Assembly: GCA_045613545.1 (NCBI GenBank)
Contig: JAZLBD010000016.1
Coordinates: 20,811-84,810 of the forward strand
Direction: 5' to 3'
Origin: Scatosoma sp045613545
Lineage (GTDB): Bacteria > Bacillota > Clostridia > Christensenellales > Borkfalkiaceae
Length of the DNA: 64,000 nt
Position 1 is the stretch's first letter, and each line of letters opens with the position of its first letter. The notes beneath the pieces are model-generated. The model did not search any database. It was given only the letters and a program-made list of their open reading frames with translations, and was not told the origin of the DNA. Below, in pieces: positions 59,384-64,000 of this stretch. The translations under genes were made by a program, and so were the position numbers.

Positions 59384-60634
59384 TCAAACGTGCGCGCCGT
59401 TTTTGGTAAGCGTTTCGCGAAGAAGCCCAATATCGATCGTATGGGTGCTTTGCGTGGTTTGTTTGGCAATCGCGATTGCCGTTCCCGCCGCCTCGCCTAA
59501 ACAAGCGCAGATCGGCATAATTCGAACGGCGGAATGCGCCTCGTGGGTCGCGGAGAGGCATCTGCCTGCCACGAGCATATTCACGTATTCGTTGGGTACG
59601 AGCGAGCGATAGGGAATTTTATAGCGCTGACCTTTGGGGAACATATAAAGGTGGGTGCCCGTCCCCTCGGGGTTATGGATATCAATGTCGTAATTCCCAA
59701 GCGCGATGGAATCCTCGAAATCCTTGCAAGAAATGAGTTCTTCTTGCGTTAAAATATGCATACCTTTGAGCTTTCTGCTCTCACGAATACCGATTTCGTT
59801 GGCGATCGAAACGATGGTCGCTTTTTTGAACGCTTCGGAGTTCGCTTTCAAGAATTGGAAGATTTCATGCACTTGCTCTCTTGCGATCATTTCCGCCTTG
59901 CTCACTTCAAACGCGTCCAAGGGGTTATGCTTGATAACGCGGGTGGTGTTCAAGTGTAAAATACCGTCGCCAATCCCTTGGAAAGTCAAAAGATTTTCTC
60001 TGGGGTTTTTAATTTCGCCTACTTCACGAAGTTCTTTCCATTTCTTTTGCAAAGCGGGATAATCTTCGTTCATCTTCGCAAGGTCGACGCCACTCAACCG
60101 AAAACAAGTGGTCATCGGTTGACAAAGTTCGTCGAGTTCGCGACCCGTCTGATAAGCGCAACCTGCGAATTTAATCAGATCCCCGTCCCCCGTCGCGTCT
60201 AAGAAATAGTCCGCGAAAAGCTCGATTTCAGTCGATTTAGCAAGGACATGAATGGAAACCACGCGATCGTTTTTCGTCGTCGCCTTGAACATGGTGGAGT
60301 GGAACAACACGTCCACGCCCTCGTCCATTACCATTTTATCGAGAGCAAGTTTGATTGCCTCGGGTTTGAAATCGTTGAGCGATCTGCCTTGTTCAAAGCG
60401 ATCCGCCATTTTACGTATCTCGGTGAAGATCCCGTCCGAAAGCAAGGTGGTCGTTCCGTCGTCGTTATGTTCGAAATAACGCATAAAGGGATATACGAGG
60501 TTTTGCGCAATCGCGCCCCCCAAGCACCCCGATCTTTCCACCAAAAGTACGTCAAGCCCTTGTCTTCTCGCCGCAATCGCGCCAGCAACGCCCGAAAGCC
60601 CACCGCCGATAACAATTAAATCGTATTTTTTCAT
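59384..60634 (-). CDS. FAD-dependent oxidoreductase (PF12831-like)
   Basis: 416 aa. N-terminal Rossmann: DLIVIGGGLSGVAGAIAARRQGLDVLLVERSG; then GGAIAQNLVYPFM, FLDATGDGDLIKFAGC, and C-terminal VAGRCLSATHEAHSAVRIMPICACLGEAAGTAIA, which closes the FAD site. This family often travels with carbohydrate genes; substrate unknown. AAAGGAGTGG precedes the ATG. Its -10 is TATAAT (plus 60665-60670), but the -35 region is poor, suggesting an activator, perhaps the divergent AraC-type gene. Confidence 0.9.
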   Translation of the reverse strand: MKKYDLIVIGGGLSGVAGAIAARRQGLDVLLVERSGCLGGAIAQNLVYPFMRYFEHNDDGTTTLLSDGIFTEIRKMADRFEQGRSLNDFKPEAIKLALDKMVMDEGVDVLFHSTMFKATTKNDRVVSIHVLAKSTEIELFADYFLDATGDGDLIKFAGCAYQTGRELDELCQPMTTCFRLSGVDLAKMNEDYPALQKKWKELREVGEIKNPRENLLTFQGIGDGILHLNTTRVIKHNPLDAFEVSKAEMIAREQVHEIFQFLKANSEAFKKATIVSIANEIGIRESRKLKGMHILTQEELISCKDFEDSIALGNYDIDIHNPEGTGTHLYMFPKGQRYKIPYRSLVPNEYVNMLVAGRCLSATHEAHSAVRIMPICACLGEAAGTAIAIAKQTTQSTHTIDIGLLRETLTKNGAHV

Positions 60635-60712
60635 ATTTCCACTCCTTTTATCGTGTTCAACCCTATTATATCGTAAAATATAAAAAAATTCTTATCTTTT
60701 CGATACAATTTA

Positions 60713-60741
60713 TTGCATTTTAGGTATACATTTGATATAAT
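60713..60741 (+). promoter_or_regulatory. Promoter of the PocR/AraC regulator gene
   Basis: TTGCAT (60713-60718), 17-base spacer, TATAAT (60736-60741). Confidence 0.82.
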
Positions 60742-60768
60742 AAGAAAAAAGAAAGCAGAGGAAGAATC

Positions 60769-61566
60769 TTGAATTACAGTACGCTGAACGAACTCATCAC
60801 CCATCTCACCTACGGAACGCAACTGCATATCGGGGTGGTTTTTTTGGGGAAATACCGCAACGAAAAGCTGATTTTATCGCACGAGAACGAAATCCATTCG
60901 AGTAAAGTTTGCGCCTTTTTCAAAAACGATTATAAGAATTTCCAAAAATGCTATCGTTGTAGAAACTACGCGATTCGAAAGGCAATCAAGGGCAAAAAGC
61001 CGTTCGGCGCGTTTTGTATCAACGGGGTCTACGAATACACCTATCCTATCCTTGAAAACGGGGAGGCGGTCGCGATTATTTTTATCGGCAACATTTTCAA
61101 AGAAGAAAGCGAAAAGATCCGCCGACTTGTCGAAGAGTCCTACCTTTCTTCGATGCAACAAGACTATGGAGAGGAACGATGTAGGCGGTTGGCGATTTTA
61201 ATTGAAAGCTATATGAAAATGGTGGACGCGCTCTATCGCGACCAAGAGAAAACGGTGAATCCTTTGATGGAAAACGTCAAGGAATATTTACTGAAAAACT
61301 TGGAATTTGAAATCACCCTCCAAGACTTGGCGAATATTTTTCACTATAATCCAAAATATTTAGGCAGACTGTTCAAAAAGGAAATGGGGATTCCCTTACA
61401 CGAATACGTAAGCGAAAAACGGCTGGAACGAGCGAAAGAGCTGATTGAAAACAGTTCCTTTTCCATCACGCAAATCGCGATGAAAGTAGGGTTTAGCAAC
61501 ATCACCTACTTCAACCGCGTGTTCAAAAATAAATACGGACGATCTCCGCGATCTTTCCGAAAATAA
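60769..61566 (+). CDS. AraC-family regulator with PocR sensor domain
   Basis: 265 aa. N-terminal PocR-like ligand domain (about 1-150) with its Cys-rich motif CYRCRNYAIRKA and the GAFCINGVYEYTYPI segment. C-terminal AraC HTH pair (about 165-265): TLQDLANIFHYNPKYLGRLFKKEMG and SFSITQIAMKVGFSNITYFNRVFKNKYGRSPRSFR. TTG start with GAGGAAG upstream. Divergent from the FAD oxidoreductase gene across 134 bases, which suggests it controls that gene and perhaps the glycosidase-like gene. Confidence 0.92.
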   Translation: MNYSTLNELITHLTYGTQLHIGVVFLGKYRNEKLILSHENEIHSSKVCAFFKNDYKNFQKCYRCRNYAIRKAIKGKKPFGAFCINGVYEYTYPILENGEAVAIIFIGNIFKEESEKIRRLVEESYLSSMQQDYGEERCRRLAILIESYMKMVDALYRDQEKTVNPLMENVKEYLLKNLEFEITLQDLANIFHYNPKYLGRLFKKEMGIPLHEYVSEKRLERAKELIENSSFSITQIAMKVGFSNITYFNRVFKNKYGRSPRSFRK

Positions 61567-61570
61567 AAAG

Positions 61571-61601
61571 AAGCGTTTCCTTGCTTTGGAAACGCTTTTT
61601 T
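61571..61601 (+). terminator. Intrinsic terminator after the AraC-type gene
   Basis: AAGCGTTTCC (61571-61580) with GGAAACGCTT (61588-61597) and six T. Confidence 0.92.
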
Positions 61602-61625
61602 GATGAAACGAGAAACAAAACAGAC

Positions 61626-61652
61626 ACAAAAAGACAAAAAACGGCATATACT
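61626..61652 (+). promoter_or_regulatory. Possible sigma-K-type promoter for ylmC-like gene
   Basis: AC (61626-61627), 17-base spacer, CATATACT (61645-61652); fits AC-N17-CATANNNT. No sigma-A -35 box is present. Confidence 0.4.
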
Positions 61653-61682
61653 GTAATCAAGTCAAAAAAGGAGACGGAAAAA

Positions 61683-61985
61683 ATGGAATTAAGTTATACG
61701 TATCTACGCACGAAAGAGGTCGTCAACGTAGTGGACGGGCGAAAAATGGGGAAGGTGTGCGATATCGTGTTCTGTTATCCGGAAAACAGAGTGGTGGGGA
61801 TCGTCACGCCGGGCGGACGGTTTGCTTGGCGGAAAAACGAACAGTTTATCGAGATGAAAAATATCGTCAAAATCGGCGACGACGTTATTTTGGTGAACGT
61901 AGGGAATCCGAAACCGCCGAAAGACAAACGGGGTTGTCAGCCGACGGAATGTCGGGATAGACGTTCGTTTGAAGAATACGAATAA
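61683..61985 (+). CDS. YlmC/YmxH-family sporulation protein (PRC-barrel)
   Basis: 100 aa. PRC-barrel-like: LSYTYLRTKEVVNVVDGRKMGKVCDIVF then GIVTPGGRFAW. Conserved in spore formers, often next to sigG; role unsettled. Ends with a Cys-containing polar tail (GCQPTEC). GGAGACGG upstream. Start at 61683 excludes a long AT-rich upstream frame extension. Confidence 0.88.
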   Translation: MELSYTYLRTKEVVNVVDGRKMGKVCDIVFCYPENRVVGIVTPGGRFAWRKNEQFIEMKNIVKIGDDVILVNVGNPKPPKDKRGCQPTECRDRRSFEEYE

Positions 61986-62035
61986 CGGTCTAAAATTTCG
62001 ATTGCGAGCATACTATAATCAAAAAGGAGAGAAGA

Positions 62036-62539
62036 ATGGAAGACGAAAAAAACGTTCCTTATCCGAGTTTGGACGGAATAGAAGAGGATTGCGCGTCCCT
62101 TAAAATCATTTCCCCAGCTTACGCCGGGGACGAGAGCGAACTTTGCGCGATTTTACAATACAGTTATCAAGCGATTTTACTGAAAAAGCAAGGGTTTGAA
62201 AAGTATGCAAAAAGCATCGAAAAGATTTCTTTCGAGGAAATGCGACATATGAAACTTCTCGGTGAAACGATTTGTAGGCTGGGGGAAGCGCCCATCTATA
62301 CATATTTACCTCCGCATACCATCAATTACTTTTCCGCGCGAAGCGTTTCCTATTCCAAGACCCCGCAGAAGATGATTTTAGACGACATCATCGGCGAACA
62401 GTATGCGATTGAAAAGTATTCCAAGATGATTGCCTGTCTCAAAAACGAGCGAGTCGCGACGGTGATCCAGCGAATTCGTATGGACGAAATGGAGCATTTG
62501 AAAATCCTAAAACAAATTATGCGCGAAATTAGCGGATAA
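62036..62539 (+). CDS. Ferritin-like di-iron/manganese protein (possible spore-associated)
   Basis: 167 aa four-helix bundle. Metal ligands in the rubrerythrin/manganese-catalase pattern: Glu in ESELCAILQYSYQ, EEMRHMKLLGETI (E-x-x-H), GEQYAIEKYSKMI, and DEMEHLKILKQIM (E-x-x-H). Similar proteins occur in spore formers, for example CotJC-type coat proteins; this is inference. A CATACTATAAT element at 62009 precedes it. GGAGAG ribosome site. Terminator follows. Confidence 0.85.
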   Translation: MEDEKNVPYPSLDGIEEDCASLKIISPAYAGDESELCAILQYSYQAILLKKQGFEKYAKSIEKISFEEMRHMKLLGETICRLGEAPIYTYLPPHTINYFSARSVSYSKTPQKMILDDIIGEQYAIEKYSKMIACLKNERVATVIQRIRMDEMEHLKILKQIMREISG

Positions 62540-62545
62540 ACGTTC

Positions 62546-62577
62546 TTCCCCACCCTGTCGAAAGGATGGGGAATTTT
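62546..62577 (+). terminator. Intrinsic terminator after the ferritin-like gene
   Basis: TTCCCCA (62546-62552) with TGGGGAA (62567-62573), inner CC/GG pairs, then TTTTAT. Confidence 0.8.
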
Positions 62578-62650
62578 ATGGATAAAGAGTGTAGAAAAAA
62601 GGAAAATGCTTGTATAATTTGTCGAAATTTCAAAAAAGTAGCGTATCAGT

Positions 62651-62679
62651 TTGACAAAAAACGGCGCGCGTGATATAAT
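62651..62679 (+). promoter_or_regulatory. Consensus sigma-A promoter for degV
   Basis: TTGACA (62651-62656), 17-base spacer, TATAAT (62674-62679). Confidence 0.93.
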
Positions 62680-62702
62680 AAAGGGCAAAAAAAGGAAGAT
62701 TA

Positions 62703-63614
62703 GTGGTAAAACATATGAAATTGTTTGACGTTTCAAGCGATTCGACTTGTGATTTATATAAAAGCTACGTGGAGGAGCGGAATATTTGGTTTGTTCCTCT
62801 GACCTTTAGTTTGGAGAAAGGCGGAAAGATTACCGAACATTTAGACGCGTTTTCTTCCTACGAGGAATACGTCGATTTTTATCGCCAAGTAAAAGGTGGC
62901 GCTATGCCTCGCACGGCGATGCTCAACTATGAGGCGCACGTCGAACATTTCATCAAAATGGCGAAAGCGGGCGTAAAGGACGTGTTGCATTTCTCCATTT
63001 CCTCCGGTCTTGCGCGCACGGTGACGGTTGCAATGGAAGCGGCGGAAGAAGTGAAAAAGAGCTACCCCGAATTCCGCCTCTATTCCGTCGATCCGTTGAC
63101 GGCGACGATTGGGCAAGGGATTTTAGCGTCTTTGGCGGCGGATCTTCGCGACGAGGGAAAAACGGCGCAAGAGGCGTACGATATCTTGATGGACGTACGT
63201 TTGCGGGTACAACATTGTATTATTCCTAGCGACTTGTTCTATTTGAAAAGAGGCGGTCGTATTTCGGGTGCTTCGGCGGTGGTAGGAACGATGCTCAACA
63301 TCAAACCCGTCCTTTCGTTTGATTCCCAAGGCAAACTCGCTACGATCGAAAAATGCCGTGGAATGAAAAAAGCGTTTATGACCGCTCTCGATTGGCTCGA
63401 AAAAGCACCCATGGACGAGACGAAGAAGATCTTCGTCGTGCATACCGACAATGAAACGGGAGCAAAGGAACTTGCCACTCTCATCGAGGGAAAAACGGGC
63501 GTGAAACCGCAAGTGGTGATTATGGGACCGACGATCGGCACGCACGTGGGCCCGGGTTCGGTATCCTGCGGTTGGATCTCCACAAAGACGAGACAAGATC
63601 TTTTGGGAATGTAA
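62703..63614 (+). CDS. DegV-family fatty-acid-binding protein
   Basis: 303 aa. FakB/DegV type, presents bound fatty acids to the kinase FakA. N-terminal FDVSSDSTCDLYKSYVEERNIWFVPLTF, then HFSISSGLARTVTVAMEAAEEV, PSDLFYLKRGGRISGASAVVGTMLNIKPVLSF, and a C-terminal GPTIGTHVGPGSVSCGW. The start is GTG at 62703 with AGGAAG 4 bases away; an ATG at 62715 lacks a nearby site. No fakA gene is adjacent. Confidence 0.94.
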   Translation: MVKHMKLFDVSSDSTCDLYKSYVEERNIWFVPLTFSLEKGGKITEHLDAFSSYEEYVDFYRQVKGGAMPRTAMLNYEAHVEHFIKMAKAGVKDVLHFSISSGLARTVTVAMEAAEEVKKSYPEFRLYSVDPLTATIGQGILASLAADLRDEGKTAQEAYDILMDVRLRVQHCIIPSDLFYLKRGGRISGASAVVGTMLNIKPVLSFDSQGKLATIEKCRGMKKAFMTALDWLEKAPMDETKKIFVVHTDNETGAKELATLIEGKTGVKPQVVIMGPTIGTHVGPGSVSCGWISTKTRQDLLGM

Positions 63615-63623
63615 AATATCGAA

Positions 63624-63655
63624 AAATTCGGCTTTTTTTAAGCCGAATTTTTTAT
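63624..63655 (+). terminator. Intrinsic terminator after degV
   Basis: AAATTCGGCTT (63624-63634) with AAGCCGAATTT (63640-63650) and a T-rich tail. Confidence 0.92.
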
Positions 63656-63669
63656 TTTTGTAAAAATGC

Positions 63670-63698
63670 TTGATAAAATAGAAAATATATGATATACT
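63670..63698 (+). promoter_or_regulatory. Promoter of the structured leader RNA
   Basis: TTGATA (63670-63675), 17-base spacer, TATACT (63693-63698). It shares TAAAAATGCTTGA with the ylxM promoter and AAAAATGCTTGA with the rplJ promoter. Transcription should start near 63704-63705, the first base of P1. Confidence 0.8.
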
Positions 63699-63703
63699 AA
63701 TTA

Positions 63704-63853
63704 CGCTCAACAAATTTAATAATTGGACGGGAAGAGGTATTTTTTGGAATACCTACCTTTTCTTTGCTCATTCTAGTTTTAGAGTTTGATAAAATGCAAA
63801 TTCCTACGGCTAGAATGTGTATATCTTTCGCGTCTGAATAAGTTTGTTGAGCG
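63704..63853 (+). ncRNA. Unassigned structured leader RNA, riboswitch-like
   Basis: P1: CGCTCAACAAA (63704-63714) pairs perfectly with TTTGTTGAGCG (63843-63853). Inside: a hairpin GGTATT/AATACC (about 63738-63755) and an 8-bp stem CATTCTAG/CTAGAATG enclosing GAGTTTG/CAAATTC. The bases after P1 (63851-63858) can pair with the right arm of the terminator at 63875-63898, so P1 and antiterminator compete. No known class fits. Confidence 0.7.
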
Positions 63854-63874
63854 ACAACTGGAGTTTGCGTTTTT

Positions 63875-63904
63875 GTGCGTCAGCTTCGGTTGGCGCACTT
63901 TTTT
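63875..63904 (+). terminator. Switchable terminator in the leader RNA
   Basis: Ten-bp stem GTGCGTCAGC/GTTGGCGCAC (two G-T wobbles) with a TTCG tetraloop and six T, just before the GGAGGGAG ribosome site of the next gene. Confidence 0.93.
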
Positions 63905-63920
63905 ATTTTTGGAGGGAGAG

Positions 63921-64000
63921 ATGAAATACGAAAGAGAAGAGCTTGAAAAATTTAATTTGTTGGCGTTGCGGTATATTGCAAGAGCGGTGGGCGTAGCGAG
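63921..64000 (+). CDS. Start of a gene resembling transcription terminator Rho (3' end outside window)
   Basis: Only 26 residues are visible. EELEKFNLLALRYIARAVGVAS resembles the SAP-like N-terminal helical domain of Rho, which has a L-x-x-L-x-x-L-R-x-I-A-x-x-x-G-V pattern. Other SAP-containing proteins cannot be excluded. GGAGGGAGAG directly precedes the ATG. It lies behind the structured leader with its terminator, so its expression should depend on read-through. Confidence 0.5.
   Translation, partial: MKYEREELEKFNLLALRYIARAVGVA

Noticed and set aside
63704..63904. 6S RNA
   Set aside because: Length is near 200 bases and ends pair, but the large central bubble is replaced by defined stems, and a separate terminator with antiterminator pairing precedes a gene.
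1..64000. CRISPR array, prophage, insertion sequence, rRNA or tRNA genes
   Set aside because: Read for spaced direct repeats, transposase or integrase motifs, and tRNA T-loops; none found.

Overview
The window is a chromosomal stretch from a spore-forming, low- to mid-GC member of the Clostridia (Bacillota). The grounds are spoIIGA-sigE, sigG, spmA/spmB and a YlmC/YmxH protein (endospore formation), bacillota-type operon order for housekeeping genes, many lipobox lipoproteins, strong AGGAGG ribosome sites and consensus sigma-A promoters. The exact lineage cannot be fixed from sequence alone; an uncultured gut Clostridium-like lineage would fit. I see no tRNA, rRNA, CRISPR array, insertion sequence or prophage.

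Layout. 0-5.6 kb: end of a sensor kinase, then pyrH-frr-cdsA-dxr-rseP (UMP kinase, ribosome recycling, phospholipid and isoprenoid synthesis, site-2 protease). 5.7-15.7 kb: lipoproteins, the SRP/ribosome cluster ylxM-ffh-rpsP-khpA-rimM, a thiamine transporter on the minus strand under a TPP riboswitch, a YfbR-like nucleotidase, an HtrA-like lipoprotein, mutY and a LOG-like protein. 15.7-19.4 kb: rpmG-secE-nusG-rplKA and rplJL with an L10-type leader and attenuator. 19.5-30.6 kb: rsmA, PAP2 phosphatase, cysteine desulfurase, ferredoxin, trmN6-rsmI, spmA-spmB (minus), metG-tatD-radical SAM, and a cyclophilin-like lipoprotein. 30.6-38 kb: two unrecognised or poorly known genes, then mnmG and dnaA on the minus strand, divergent from recF-vanW. 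38-48.4 kb: asnS-plsX-rnc-smc-ftsY-trmD-rbgA-rnhB-yraN. 48.4-54.6 kb: a purine salvage and uptake block, with xpt under a guanine riboswitch plus a BMP-type nucleoside ABC importer. 54.7-62.5 kb: the spore sigma cluster (spoIIGA-sigE ... sigG ... ylmC), broken up by a minus-strand glycosidase-like gene, a minus-strand FAD oxidoreductase and a PocR/AraC regulator. 62.7-64 kb: degV, then an unassigned structured RNA with a switch-like terminator ahead of a gene that begins like transcription terminator Rho.

The points most worth following are: (1) the roughly 150-nt structured leader at 63,704-63,904, with mutually exclusive P1/antiterminator/terminator pairings; (2) an accessory catabolic module interleaved with the sporulation sigma genes; (3) a TatD-linked radical SAM protein with an Arg- and Gln/Asn-rich N-terminal extension; (4) probable leaderless transcripts sharing one start-site motif; (5) promoters whose -35 box lies inside a hairpin. 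The regulatory RNAs I could support are TPP (thiT), guanine (xpt) and the L10 leader (rplJL). All family assignments rest on reading motifs and remembered family features; no database search was run.
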